DNA of 64,000 nt from Cherax quadricarinatus. Taxonomy: Eukaryota; Arthropoda; Malacostraca; Decapoda; Parastacidae. The notes beneath the pieces are model-generated. The model did not search any database. It worked only from the letters and a program-made list of their open reading frames with translations, and was not told where the DNA came from. The DNA lies in contig NC_091357.1 of the NCBI RefSeq assembly GCF_038502225.1, positions 1,992,494 to 2,056,493 on the forward strand. Direction: 5' to 3'. Shown here piece after piece: positions 32,264 to 43,379 of this stretch (within the stretch, counting starts at the first letter, position 1; the number at the start of each line of letters is the position of its first letter). A program made the position numbers and the translations under genes.

Positions 32264-32315
32264 CTTTGTGTGGACTAATGAAGCCACTGTGTGGCGAAAC
32301 GTTTCCTCATTAAAG
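32264..32315 (+). ncRNA. Hammerhead remnant, family A (G5 changed), mirror copy
   Basis: Same CTAATGA core as its partner at 31,743-31,795, so the change predates the inverted duplication. Helix I TGGA/TCC and helix II are intact. Confidence 0.6.
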
Positions 32316-32316
32316 A

Positions 32317-33831
32317 AAATAAGGAATATCCATTAGGCCTATGGCATCCTACTCCACAAAGTTGACCATTATGATATAAGAGGCCATGCACTTGCATATT
32401 TCAAATTCTACCTTACGTCACCATTAAAGACACAACCTCAACACGACCACTTGATACTGGAGTGCCACAGGGAAGTGTCCTTGGTCCCATGCTCTTCCTC
32501 TTATACATCAATGATCTTCCCAACGTATCACAACACCTCAAACCAATACTCTTTGCTGACGACACGACTTATGTCATCTCCCACCCAAATCTTGCTTCAC
32601 TCAGCACCATTGTTAACGGCGAGTTACTAAAAATACCTACTTGGATGACAGCCAATAAACTTACACTTAACACTGACAAAATCTTCTATATTACGTTTGG
32701 TAACAGAGCAGTTGTTGCACAACTGAACATTAAGATCGACAACACTCTTATTGCCAAACATAATAAGGGCAAATTCCTGGGCCTACACCTCAACAACAAC
32801 CTGAAATTCAGCACCCATATCCAACACCCACAAAAAAAAATAAAAATATCCAAAACGGTTGGGATCCTCTCCAAGATATGTTACTACGTGCCACAGTCAG
32901 CCCATCTCACACTATACTATTCACTCATCTATATCTACCTCACCTATGCTATTTGTGCCTGGGGATCAACAGCAGCATCACATCTAAGCTAATAATAACC
33001 CAACAAAAAACCGCAGTAAGAATAATCACCCAATCCAATCCCAGGCAACATAATTCCCCCCACTCTTCAAAGATCTAAACTTACTGTACGGAACATCCAC
33101 ACTTACTACTATGCAACCTACATTTACAGAACAGTACATTCCAATATTAACCCTGAACTAAAACACTTTCTTGATAGTTTTAACAGGACCCACAGGCACA
33201 AAACCAGGCACAAAAATCTCTGACATTCCCGGTGTCCGGCTAGACCTATATGAAAATTAAGTGTACATAAAAGGACCTAAAATCTGGAATACCCTACCTG
33301 AAAACTCTACAACTGCAGACACAATCATCACTTTCAAAACTACCGTTAAAAAAACATCTTATCTCCCTGACACACCCCACTGTCAACTAACTACAGGAAA
33401 ACCACCTATTGTATCATACACAGAAAAAAACAAACTGTACCTACTCTCGATATCTGTGATTCCCCACAATTTACATTTACACTCACCCAAATGACTGTAA
33501 ACATAAAATTACGTATTAAAGATATTACCTAATGAATCTTAAACTAGTCGTAAGTTTGCCTAAGATACTCCGATAATAGAAACTAAGTATCATGCCAAGA
33601 CAAAACCATTCTCATTGATAAATTTACAAACTGTAATGCAGTTCCCTAATATCTTAATATCAATATGCTCCATAACCTGTATCAGTATAGAGTTTGAATT
33701 ATAATTAGTCTGCCCGAAAAGCCTAGTCATGCTAGGCATGTTAGTGGCCCTCTCTGTAATTACTATTTTATAATAAGTAAACCCCACATTCTAATCTTTA
33801 TAGAGAATAAACTTTTGATTTTATTTAAAAG
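32317..33831 (+). mobile_element. Jockey-like LINE, 5'-truncated, nested in a PLE insertion
   Basis: It interrupts the PLE end between CCTCATTAAAG and CACCCAAGTG. It contains RT from motif B onward, a decayed C-terminal part and a 3' UTR ending GAGAATAAACTTTTGATTTT. The 3' UTR matches 12.56-12.85 kb. Confidence 0.82.
32462..33490 (+). pseudogene. LINE reverse transcriptase, C-terminal half
   Basis: The open frame of 176 codons begins inside motif B (PQGSVLGPMLFLLYINDL), continues with motif C LFADDTTYV and motif D MTANKLTLNTDKIFYITFG, then the conserved KFLGLHLNNNLKFSTHI and the thumb segment LTLYYSLIYIYLTYAICAWGS. The frame then shifts. Pieces such as VYIKGPKIWNTLPENSTTADTIITFKTTVKK (33,261 on) are the normal C-terminal end in another frame. 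The catalytic Asp of motif A and all upstream domains are missing, so the element cannot act alone. Confidence 0.85.
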
Positions 33832-33904
33832 GCACCCAAGTGTTGCATGTGTGTCTAATTTATCAACTTGTCGGTTCTCTGAATCATTCAGCTACAGAAA
33901 ATAT

Positions 33905-34745
33905 CGTGCATAAATATAGGTGATATGGGTTGCACTTGAGCAAGAGCTACCTTGGTTAGGCTAGTATGCCTGCTGATAGCTTCTATGTGTTCAGTGTTTT
34001 TGAACGTGACGGCGGATCGTAATAATCTTTTAGGTAAATGACTGGAGGCGCTGAAGCGTTCAGCTCAACCCAGCAGTTATAATTTATATTTTATGCCATT
34101 TAAAATCAGCGGTATCAACTAAATTTTATTAAAACTTCACTGTACTTAACTAGCTTAACCTACTCTCCATATTTTAAGGCCATATTTATCTAACGTAAAT
34201 AAGTATTTCAATAAAAAAAAAATCTTATGAAGTGGAGGTAGTAGAGAGAGGAGTGGAAAGGTGTAGAGGAAGCAGAGAGAGATAGAGACGTGGTAGTAAA
34301 ATATACGCAGGTGGTAGAGAGAGATGCTGGAGAGAGGTGGAGAGGTGTAGAAAGGTGTTGGTGTAGAGAGATGGAGTGAGGTGACCTTACAAAATGGGGA
34401 AGCGGCTTAAATTAGTGAACGTTTAATAATATTTAGACAATGATTTTAATTGATTTAATAAGTTAATAAGGGTTGTTGGGTAAATATAGCAAGGTGAAAT
34501 AAGATTAATATTTCCTTGGTGGAACGCTTTGACCTTCAATTAAGAGTTAGTTTCCCCAGTGTTATAGACAAACACTGGTGACTTTTGAATGGTGATTCGG
34601 AGAAACGAAGATAATTCTTGCAAGTGAGATGACATCCTCGAGACTTCAGTAAATTCTGTTTGATCCATGAAGTACTTCATGGGAACTTGGAAAATTTTAT
34701 CCTAATCATGGGGAATCTCTCTCCCATAGAGAAGCTCGTGGTAAT
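33905..34745. other. No recognisable feature
   Basis: Unique AT-rich sequence. A purine-rich GAGAGGTGGAGAGGTGTAGA-type stretch lies at 34,225-34,385. Confidence 0.5.
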
Positions 34746-34749
34746 TGTT

Positions 34750-34945
34750 AGGTTACCATGACTCACGAAATCGTAATGACACGACTGCAAACAAACCATA
34801 CCACTGGTGGGGTTAGAACCCGCTACCAGAGTCAAAAAAAAACTCCAGACCGAAGCGTTAGCCACTGGACCAGCTAGCTAACGCGTCGGTCTGGAGTTTT
34901 GTGACTGATCGCAGGTTCTAACCCCACCCGTGGTATGGTTAGGTT
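34750..34945. mobile_element. SINE-2 inverted pair
   Basis: A minus-strand SINE-2 tail and tRNA-like part (34,760-34,875) is followed directly by a plus-strand tRNA-like part (34,876-34,935), making a hairpin. GTTAGGTTA-like sequence lies on both sides, a possible short target-site duplication, although the right flank is itself a repeated GGTTA. Confidence 0.7.
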
Positions 34946-35197
34946 AGGTTAGTTAGTGAGAGATGGGAGGGATGAGAACAAAAGCTAAGTGAAATAAGGT
35001 CAGGTGATGGCAAACATGATACCCATGTTCCTGTCGGGGCTCACCACTTCCTCCAGATTAAATAAAAATTCTTTCTCCAGTTTTATAGAGAGAACTTTTC
35101 TTTAAAATTAATGGTTAATAAATTGACAATGCTCAGTGATACGAAGGACTTAGAAAAAAATCTTTATATGCAGAGTCTGGGGAATACAATGTTTTTA

Positions 35198-35301
<104 letters not shown>

Positions 35302-35500
35302 TTGAGAGAGAAATACCAAGTGTTTGATGAACATAAAGTGTGACCCGAACTGAAATTTGTGATGAAATGTTTAATCTCTTTGGGATCCTCGAATGAATCG
35401 TGTTCCATTTGTGGATTCCCAAACGAATCATGTGTTTCATTTCGGAATCCTCAGTGTAAACAATGTTATTACTTGAGCTGCCTGGCGAAACTTTTGAATA

Positions 35501-35504
<4 letters not shown>

Positions 35505-35537
<33 letters not shown>
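35505..35537. repeat. (TG)n microsatellite
   Basis: Short TG array followed by a G-rich GAGAGGGTGCGGGGAGGGG. Confidence 0.95.
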
Positions 35538-35539
<2 letters not shown>

Positions 35540-35540
35540 A

Positions 35541-36095
35541 GGGTGCGGGGAGGGGTAAGTGTCAGGAAGAGAATGTCGTAAGAGTTTTAAAATGTTCGTT
35601 CATTTCTGTTTGAGAATGTATTGCTTACGTTTGTTCGTTCAGATCTGAACTGACATGTGTTGGGTGAATGTATTTGACCGTTCAGGACTGAATGAAAATG
35701 TGTTGAATGTTTGTTCATGCAGGTGTGAATGAGTGATTAAATACTTGTTGATAAAATAAGATAAGAGATTTTCCTTCAATTAGTTGAACAGTATCTAAAG
35801 TTAATTAGAGGATGCTATGTTTTCAATTTGAAATGTTATATAAAGATTGTTTATATAGAAGTTATTTAAAACTGAAATAAGATTAAGAGAATTGTGGGAT
35901 GAAATATACATTTGTATGAGTGCATCACAAAATGAGTGAAAGATTTTAAAGAGCCGAATGGAACTGAAATGACGACTTCTCTCATACAAGGGATGTATGA
36001 GAGATCCTAGTGGAATTAATTGGCCCTAAGAATTGACACGAAAAGACAGATATGTGCAGATGACAAAGCGAACTTCGATACGAGGCATTTTAAGA
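35541..36095. other. No recognisable feature
   Basis: A loose repetition of GTTCGTTCA and TGAATG motifs at 35,595-35,725. Otherwise nothing. Confidence 0.5.
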
Positions 36096-36127
36096 GTATG
36101 CAAAACAACCACTGTGAAAGAATAGAG

Positions 36128-36170
36128 AAATTCCAAGCGCTTTCGTGACTACTCACATTATCAAGGAACA
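36128..36170 (-). ncRNA. Hammerhead-like motif, family H (U3-A8), minus
   Basis: Helices I (TTCC/GGAA), II (GTGA/TCAC) and III (AGC/GCT) are all complete around a TTGATAA core. Confidence 0.58.
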
Positions 36171-36171
36171 T

Positions 36172-36214
36172 TGTTCCTTGATAATGTGAGTAGTCACGAA
36201 AGCGCTTGGAATTT
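36172..36214 (+). ncRNA. Hammerhead-like motif, family H (U3-A8), plus
   Basis: Exact mirror of the motif at 36,128-36,170. Confidence 0.58.
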
Positions 36215-36404
36215 CTCAATTCTTTCACAGTGGTTGTTTTGCATATTCTGAAATCACCTGTTTACTGTGATCTTATTGCATTTAAGAGTGTGTGACTCCG
36301 ATTGTGAGAATGAGGGGGAATCTTAGTGATGAGAATTATGAGAAAGCATTGAGTTTGATGCAGGCAGTAGAGATTGATGGTAGTGTAAAGGAAATGATAC
36401 AACA

Positions 36405-36545
36405 GTGGTACTACGACTGCTACTACTACCACTACTACCACTGCTGCTAGTACTACTACTACTACCACCACTACTACCACTACTGCTGCTATTACTGCTG
36501 CTGCTGCTACTACTACTACTACTTCTTCCACTACCATCATTACCT
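36405..36545. repeat. Imperfect trinucleotide array (CTA/CTG/CCA)
   Basis: ACTACTACTAC, CTGCTGCTG and ACCACTACTACC blocks. The Leu- or Val-rich open frames on both strands come from it. Confidence 0.9.
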
Positions 36546-36754
36546 CAACCACTACTATCTTCCTATCTTCGCCCTGTCCTGCCGTCTAGTATGTATACTG
36601 GCTCCCTTACCTTCGTGTTAATGTGTGAATAATGGTCCAAGTCATACCGAAACGTCTTCATAAGCTTTTTTCTTCTATATGCGGGTTTGTGTAGTGTAAC
36701 AATGGTCTGATTGTACAGTAGAATTATGTTACGACTTTGGCTCTGTGTAACTTA

Positions 36755-37380
36755 AAAACACCTGGCTCCTGATGGCTACTCAACCTGTTGTCTAAGGGCG
36801 TTTAAATTACAATGAAAAAGCAACCACTCTAGGGCCAGCATGTACCTTCATACAAATTATGAAGCATAAATTTAAATAGTGTATTATAAGGAAGGACACA
36901 AAAACTCACCTATACAAAAATATATATATTAATCATAAAGTATATACAACCTATAATCTACTCTACTACAACCAACATTACCACACTCGAGTACACATTA
37001 ACATACTGCTACTAGTAAAACAAAATATACGAACATTTATAATGAGAGGCTCCATAACAACCCCCCACCCTTTTTTTTCTGCTGTTCTGTCTACCAACAG
37101 GCATAAACACCCTACGAGTTCTCTCCCAAAACTTAAACAGGCCCCTGCACACTAGGACCTTACAGGTAAACATGAGAGCACTTAAACACAAATGAAATAA
37201 CCTATAGTATAAACTTGTATAAAAAAAAATCATCTCACCTACTCACACACCTACATCTTGCTCCATCTGCGGTGCTTCACGTACTGCACAAAACGCCTCG
37301 CCTCTTCTCTCCTGGCCACTCTGACCAGATAATACGCGTCCGGTTTCAGAACATATCCCGGAAAATGACATAAATTGAAC
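36755..37380 (-). mobile_element. Possible LTR-element 3' end
   Basis: On the minus strand a frame tail (REEARRFVQYVKHRRWSK, then stop near 37,257) is followed by a purine tract with a GGGTGGGGGG core at 37,058-37,080. Next comes TGTTATGGAGCCTC, which could be a polypurine tract and LTR start. No second LTR is seen in the window, so this stays tentative. Confidence 0.3.
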
Positions 37381-37870
37381 TTTTTTTTATATATATAAAA
37401 AATTTTTAATACACTACTCCGTAATAATTAATACTGTCAGTGGATTTGAATGTTAATCTAAAAGAAGAATTAACCTAAGGATAAGTTGATGATGCATTAT
37501 TGACTCAAATCTTACTGTAAAATTGAATGAATGGCACAGTGAGTTGTCTTTGCTCTCAGTGCAATAGAGAAATACACAATAAAATGATAAAACAAATCAA
37601 AAATGTTAAAATGGACTCAATAAATCTTGTGCACAAAACACTAGAAAGGGCTACAAATCTATAAGGTTAGGCTAGGTAAGGTTCGTTAGGAAACAAGACA
37701 AGTGTTTCCTGACGTTTGAGCTTCTGGTCATCTGACCGGGGTCTTCCTCTTTAAAAATTATGGTCTTAGTTATAATTTAGTACAGATCTATAAGCTTTCA
37801 TTTAAGTTTTTGAAGATATTTGCTAATTTTTGCAATCTTCTTCCATAGAGTGGAGCTTCTGACGGTGATG

Positions 37871-38581
37871 CCTTACACACTGCAGTGGTTCCCAAACTTT
37901 TTCAGCTTGTTACCCAATTTAACATGCCACATAAAGCATGTTACCCCTTTCACAAAATGTTATTATTGATATATATGGCTAAACGTGAACGTATACAGCC
38001 TCGCATACTCTGCTAATCCTAGCAAAACCATTGAAAACGTAAGAACCACACATACATTATATATAAAATTAATAATAGCTACAAATTCACAGTAACAGTG
38101 GGTAAATACTAACTATATACTGCACAGGGCAGTACACATACATACCAGCTTATGTCTACCTCGGCTGATGCTCACAGATAAACTGACAGTGTGAAATAGA
38201 GGCAGCCTCAGGAAGTGAGTGACGCGTACTGGACAGGTCGATCTGGGCTACTGAGTGACTTTTGTCCTGAAGCATACTTGTCAAAATACTTTTGGGTTTC
38301 CACACACTTAGCTATATATTTCTTCTTTTCTAATACTGTATATTAGTTTTTGATGTTTATTGTTATTTGGTTTAACTTTATTACTTACTTATAATAGGTT
38401 TACTTTACAACTTTATATACTAAGACAAAGTTAACAATAATCCTCATACCGGGTACCGCATTGTTTTCTTGATTTTCAGAATTCATAACTTTTTTCTGTC
38501 ACCCCTCCATTACCCCCCAAAAATGGTTAAATTGCCCCCAGGGGGTAATTTACCCCCAGTTTGGGAACCACTGCCTTACAT
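37871..38581. mobile_element. hAT-like MITE, about 690 bp
   Basis: CAGTGGTTCCCAAAC at 37,883 is mirrored by GTTTGGGAACCACTG ending at 38,573. This consensus is typical of hAT-superfamily termini. Next to it, CCTTACAC (37,871) and CCTTACAT (38,574) look like an 8-bp duplication, although four extra bases ACTG precede the left end. The interior is AT-rich and non-coding. Confidence 0.82.
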
Positions 38582-38666
38582 GTATCTTTGTACTATAATT
38601 AGATTTTAAGTGAAGCAAAAGCATTTGAAAATACAAAGCCCATTTAGAAGAAAGAGAGGGAGGAAA

Positions 38667-38668
<2 letters not shown>

Positions 38669-38712
<44 letters not shown>
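38669..38712. repeat. (GA)n microsatellite
   Basis: About 22 AG dinucleotides. Confidence 0.95.
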
Positions 38713-38715
<3 letters not shown>

Positions 38716-39584
38716 AGGAGGGACGTTAGCATGAATTAACAAGAGATATAAATACAGGAGAATCTTAATTTGTCGTGGTGATGAATGTAATCCAGCAATG
38801 ACTCTGACTATATATACTCCGAGATTACTTTCTTACTATGACTTTAGAGCTATCTCTCTTCTTTGACCGACTTAAGACTCTTTCTCAGTTTTCATAAGAA
38901 TGACGTAAAAATGTATGTAGAATGTAGAATAATTAACCTAAGAACGTAGGTAATAAATTTATAATATTTTTACATAAGATCTGTAAAAAGGTCTTAACCT
39001 CGGAATAACAATGGTCAATTAAGTCTATTAATTAACTGTGAGGAATGAAACTGAGAGTGACACTTGATAATCCAAGAAAGCTAATCTTTGTCTTGTTTTG
39101 TTTATGTAATGACTAAGATTAAAACTGTTATTGCTTTTTTTTGGGGGGAGGGGGCATAGGCCTACCACTTTTATGGGAACAGAGTGGCAAGAGAATGTAG
39201 AATGATGCATTATTAACCGAGGATTAACTCAGCATATCCAAGAAAGCCAACATAGGTGCGTGTCTTCACTAAATAAACGTTTAGAAATTTACTTTTGTGA
39301 ATACTTACGTTTGTAAATACTTACCTTGAATTGCAAACTTTTTGTAAAAAGTATACACTACAAGGTAAACATTGGTATTGAATATTTTGTTGCAAACCGA
39401 TAATTTTTGTTTGCTCTTTCCACATACATCATGCCTAGCAATATTTGACGAAGAATAAATTAAAGATATGGAATAAATCAGTCTTTTCGTAGCTCTACGT
39501 TTTGACTCGCCTCTGAGATTTTCTCATTTCTTGGTTTAAATCTACCGCTGAGATTACCTGTGTTTTTGGCTCACCTCTATCTGT
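38713..39584. other. No recognisable feature
   Basis: AT-rich, with some local TTACTTTTGTGAATACTTACG-type short direct repeats near 39,290-39,330. No gene. Confidence 0.45.
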
Positions 39585-40449
39585 AGACAGCCTGTACTGT
39601 CTGCACAGACAGCCTATGCTGTCTGCCAGCTTAGTTCATATTCCGCGGCACTCAGGTGTTGCCCTCAAGATCTGCCAAGGTCAGTGGGACGCTGGTCCCA
39701 CTCACTCGCTCACTCACTCAGTTGCCTAGCAGCAGTCAAGAAGTCCTACTAGCTCTCTCCCTCGTGGGCATGGCCCTACTGGGCCATGGGCACAACACAC
39801 AAGCCTGTGTACCCACCACGACTTTGCAAATAAAGTAAGAAGCCTCTGAAGACGTCTGTAATTGAACCCCGCTCCGCTTTCAGCTCACCAAGTAAATCTG
39901 TTTCACATTGGTGGGAAGCGGTGGTCGCAGCAGCTGTGTTTACCTATTGAGAGGAAGGAAGAGGTATGAAGTCATCTTCACTTCATCATCCTACACAAGA
40001 CACATCCGCCTCTCAACGAGTTATCCTGATGTCGTGTCTGCACGTTTCAGCATCCAGACACAGGTACAAGCAGGATCTAGCGGAAATTTTCTGAATTTCT
40101 TCGAGAATTTTAAGTGGCGTCACAGTGATCCCACGCAACAGCATCCCATGCTGTTTCTCAGGTCACGTGTTCAGCATCACTTGTATGTTCTGCTGTTGTT
40201 GTTCAGCTCAGCACAGCTATTTCAGCAAACCAGAGATGAGTTTTGTGGTGATTTCTGCGTCCAGTGTGCATTTCGCCGTGTTGTGGGTTTGAGAGGAGGA
40301 AGTGGCCAGATCCTCCCTCGCCATACACTCATCCATGCTCCTCGCCACCACACTACCATACACCACTATGTGTTCACTCCCTCTGCTATGTTTTCTGCTG
40401 TTTTCCATGTGAGTTCATTGTCAGAGCTGTGTATCTGACTGCCCGAGGC

Positions 40450-40690
40450 CACTCAAAGCCACGTGGGTCACCAAGCCACGTGGATCAGCAAGCCATGTGG
40501 ATTAGCAAGCCATGTGGATCAGCAAGCCACATGGATCAGCAAGCCACATGGATCACAAAGCCACGTGGATCAGCAAGCCATGTAGATCATCATGCCATGT
40601 GGATCAGCAAGCCATGTGGATCAGCAAGCCATGTGGATCAGCATGCCATGTAGATCACGACGCCGCGTGGATCCCGACGCCACGTGGGGT
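40450..40690. repeat. 17-bp tandem repeat rich in CACGTGG/CATGTGG
   Basis: About 13 units of AGCCATGTGGATCAGCA. A 17-bp period cannot encode a protein repeat in one frame, so a coding role is unlikely. Confidence 0.93.
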
Positions 40691-40761
40691 GTGGACGATG
40701 TCACGTGGAACTACGAGCCACGTTAGTTGCCAGACGTCACTGATGCTGCTGCCCGACTTCA

Positions 40762-40841
40762 TGACGTCATGATGTCTGCCTGACATCACCTCGAGATGTC
40801 TGCTGACGTCACAGTGCTGCTGATGTCACCTCGTGACGTCA
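40762..40841. promoter_or_regulatory. Cluster of three exact CRE palindromes (TGACGTCA)
   Basis: TGACGTCA at 40,762-40,769, 40,804-40,811 and 40,834-40,841, with near-matches (TGATGTCA, TGACATCA) between them. CREB/ATF-type bZIP factors bind this palindrome. The location inside a retroelement suggests transcriptional control, but function is not shown. Confidence 0.5.
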
Positions 40842-42123
40842 TGTCTGACATCACATGATATCACATTGAGTGTTTCAGTAATTATGTCAGTATTGTCGAG
40901 AAGATTGAGAGAAGATATATGTCATGTAAATTAATTCCTCTCAGTCAACGTTCTCACATGTTAGTGTATATCTTAGTGTCAATTTTGTGCACAGAAAAGC
41001 ATCATTTGCTAGTTAAGCCATGTTGTACCGCATGTACTGCGGGTGTGTGTGAAGTTTTCCGTGTGTCCAGTGTGGTCAGCAGCCAGACCCCTGAGTAGTA
41101 CCACTGTGTTAGTCACCTGGTGTGACCAGCGTTTTTGACAGCTGATATTACTCAGCCCTGAGCGACTGAGCCCTTTCTACAGAAAGCTCTTATGCTCATC
41201 GCTCGTGATGTTCTGCAAAATCGTACCTGCTATGATTCCCATCGAGATTTGTTTCACTTCACCTCCAGACCTTCAGAGTGCAGTTATATGTAGAGAAACA
41301 AATCTGGGGAGGCTTAGACTAACCTCTGCTATAACTCCAACTGCCGAGAGAATGACACTCGTCAAGCCGCAGTTAGCCCTGTCGGCAGGCACTGTGTCAG
41401 CCTCGTGTCACAAGCTTCAGTGAGCAGCCTGCACAAAGATGATGTCACTTTGACTGCTAGCTCGCTCACTGCAGTCTGGTGTATGATTTTATGACTCCCA
41501 GATGTTTCACCCAGTCGTCTCTGCCACGACTCGCTCCACAACTCGCTCCACGCTCGCCGACAGTGACAGCCCAGCTACAGTACCAGTCGAGAAGTGTCCT
41601 CCTGAGTCACTTGCCAGAAGTCCTGCCCAGTTGCCGAGTTTTGTCGACGCCTCACTCGAGGGCACCAGCATGTCGTGCCTCAGGTTGAGTGAAACCTGCA
41701 GCAACTCTTATTATGATGTCTGCTTCACCGTTCTAGAGGAGACCATAATCTGTTACGTCACAGCTCAGCCGCAGGGATGTCTCCTGTGTTGCAGTATTTG
41801 TCCAGACACAGGAAGGCGTGCAGTGATGCCCATCGACGCCCACTGCCAATGAGCACGATGTTTAGCACACCCCACATGTTTTTCTCTTCCCTCCCTGTAT
41901 GAAGTTTTTTTTTCAATGTCCATATGTATATATATGTTTTTTATTTTGTGTTCTGTGCCCTGTTCTTACGAGAGAGAGACCGAGTTTTTTTTACCACCAG
42001 TATTGTTGCGTCGGGACGACGCGAGGTGGCCGAACATATGTAGACAGCCTGTACTGTCTGCACAGACAGCCTATGCTGTCTGCCAGCTTAGTTCATATTT
42101 CACGGCACTCAGGTGCTGCCCTC

Positions 42124-42255
42124 TAGGTTGAGGGACTGATTACCTCATTCTCGTCCTGTTCTTCAAGTTTATCCTTTGTATGGACTGATGAAGCCACTGT
42201 GTGGCGAAACGTTTCCTCAATAAAGATACCCAAGAGCTGCACATGTGTCTAATAA
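42124..42255 (+). mobile_element. PLE/retrozyme 3'-end fragment
   Basis: It starts at AGGTTGAGGGACTGATTACC, runs through a full ribozyme and ends CACATGTGTCTAATAA. It truncates the 3' LTR to its left. Confidence 0.8.
42175..42227 (+). ncRNA. Hammerhead ribozyme, family A
   Basis: TGTATGGA, CTGATGA, extra A, GCCAC-TGT-GTGGC, GAAAC, GTT, TCCTCAATAAAG. Helix I GGA/TCC plus TAT/ATA can pair. This is one of the best-preserved single copies. Confidence 0.76.
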
Positions 42256-42440
42256 CTAGGAGCAAATACACTCGTTACATGGAGACGGGAGTCACTTGTT
42301 GAGTGGAGACTGTATGAGAGTTGCGGGTGGGTGAGGGGTGATCTAGATCTGAGGGACTTGAGCTACACTACATATTATAGGTTGAGGTGAGGGAATGGTA
42401 GGTGAAGGATGACAAACCCCAGGTGGAGGTAGGTGAAGGA

Positions 42441-42560
42441 TGACAAAACAGGTGGTCGCCCTGGAAAAACGCTGCACAAAACAGGTGGCCGCCCTGGAAA
42501 AACGCTGCACAAAACAGGTGGTCTCTCCAAGAAAATGCTGCGCAAAAAAAAGTCACTCCG
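42441..42560. repeat. 36-bp tandem repeat, three units
   Basis: AAAACAGGTGGTCGCCCTGG with AAAAACGCTGCAC repeats three times, the last unit diverging. Confidence 0.92.
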
Positions 42561-42714
42561 AGGAAATGCTGCAATAAAAGGTGGTCGTTCTGAGAGAGAC
42601 TCCTACTGTGCACTTCACAAAAATCTCCAAATTAAAAGAAATTATAGCAATAACGCTGAAGCAAGCAGAGCAGTTAGTCTAAAATATAGATGATAATGGT
42701 AGCGAAGTGTGTTC

Positions 42715-42960
42715 ATGGCTTGGTTGATAGTGTCCTCAGCTCACGAGTGTCTGGGATCGATACCCGGCACGGGTGAAACGTTGGGCATGTTTCCTCACAC
42801 CTGCTGCTCCTGTTTACGTAGCAGTAAGTAGGTACCTGGGTGTTAACTGACTATTGTGGGTCGTATCCTGAAATGCTTTGCATAACCAGGGGCTTTCTAT
42901 ATAGTACGCCAATAATGTCATCTAAGTCTCTAATAGTTCAAAACTAGTGAGCATTTATGA
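42715..42960 (+). mobile_element. tRNA-derived SINE-1 copy
   Basis: GCTTGGTTGATAGTGTCC and GGGATCGATACCCGG as tRNA-like boxes, then TACCTGGGTGTTAACTG and GTGGGTCGTATCCTG. It lacks the (ATT)n tail. Confidence 0.78.
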
Positions 42961-43019
42961 ATAAGGAATCTTGTAGGAGAAATGCCTCAGCAATGTAAGA
43001 AAAAATACTTCTTTTTGTT

Positions 43020-43372
43020 GGAGATTCTCAGATTCAATATATGGCCATACCATGGGTGGGGTTAGAACCCGCGATCATAGTCATTAAACTCAAGACCGAC
43101 GTGAGTCATTTTGACGGCTTTGAGGGGACTTAAGCTAGAGTTCGTCACTGCCATGCTAGCGGGAGATTCGTCTGTAAAAACTTGTATTTGTGGTCACAGT
43201 GGTGCCTATGCTAACCTTCCTATGGTATAGAAATATACGTAGTTCGATGAATCTTATTGTAACTAACTGGCCCAGTGGTTTACGCACTGGCCTGGAGTTT
43301 TACGACTCCGATCGCGGGTTCTAACCCCACCTGTGGTATGGTTTGCTTGCAATTGTGTCATTACGATTTCGT
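43020..43372. mobile_element. SINE-2: inverted partial copy plus full plus-strand copy
   Basis: A minus-strand tRNA-like piece (43,020-43,103) is joined at GTGAGTCA to the head TTTTGACGGCTTTGAGGGG of a full plus-strand unit ending CGTGAGTCA at 43,377. The tail-to-head GTGAGTCA/TTTTGACGG junction indicates a tandem origin. Confidence 0.75.
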
Positions 43373-43379
43373 GAGTCAA

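Larger units (their letters stand above)
31708..33894. mobile_element. PLE-derived inverted insertion with 10-bp duplication, itself split by a LINE
   Basis: CAGAAAATAT flanks the insertion at 31,698-31,707 and 33,895-33,904. The left part (31,708-32,316) consists of two inverted copies of a PLE terminal unit. The element then resumes at about 33,832 with CACCCAAGTGTTGCATGTG after the LINE, ending at AGCTA. The nested order is clear: PLE first, LINE later. Confidence 0.85.
36096..36283. mobile_element. Palindromic family H ribozyme element with short target duplication
   Basis: A near-perfect hairpin with arms of about 73 bp meeting at 36,171, then the GAAATCACCTGTTTACTG tail. TTAAGAGT lies immediately before and after it, which supports a short target-site duplication. 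Confidence 0.82.
39909..41870 (+). other. Interior of the LTR element; short unrecognised frames
   Basis: Frames of 116 to 176 codons (for example 39,908-40,438 and 41,502-41,852) are open but match no gag or pol motif I can identify. The 17-bp repeat and the CRE cluster lie here. Confidence 0.45.
39586..42123 (+). mobile_element. Non-autonomous LTR retrotransposon, 3' LTR truncated
   Basis: An 84-bp stretch starting TGTAGACAGCCTGTACTGTC occurs at 39,586 and again at 42,039, in direct orientation with few differences. The left copy continues about 320 bp through CAAATAAAG (possible polyadenylation signal) and ends TTTCACA. Next comes TTGGTGGGAAGCGGTGG, which has the look of a primer-binding site just inside a 5' LTR. 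The right copy is cut at 42,123 by a PLE fragment. The 2.1-kb interior encodes no protease, RT or integrase, so the element would depend on others. Confidence 0.75.

Noticed and set aside
36262..36552. Val/Ala-rich 96-codon and Leu-rich 75-codon frames
   Set aside because: They are imperfect trinucleotide repeats, open in several frames.
36625..36665. ACCGAAACGTC with flanking complementarity, similar to the GAAAC-GTC part of a hammerhead
   Set aside because: A GGT/ACC stem and GTGAA/TTCAT pairing can be drawn, but only about four bases remain where the seven-base core should be. It may be a relic of another family.
40264..40772. Frames with repeated WISKPCGSASHVDQ as a repeat protein
   Set aside because: The DNA unit is 17 bp, so successive units rotate frame; the apparent protein repeat is a by-product.
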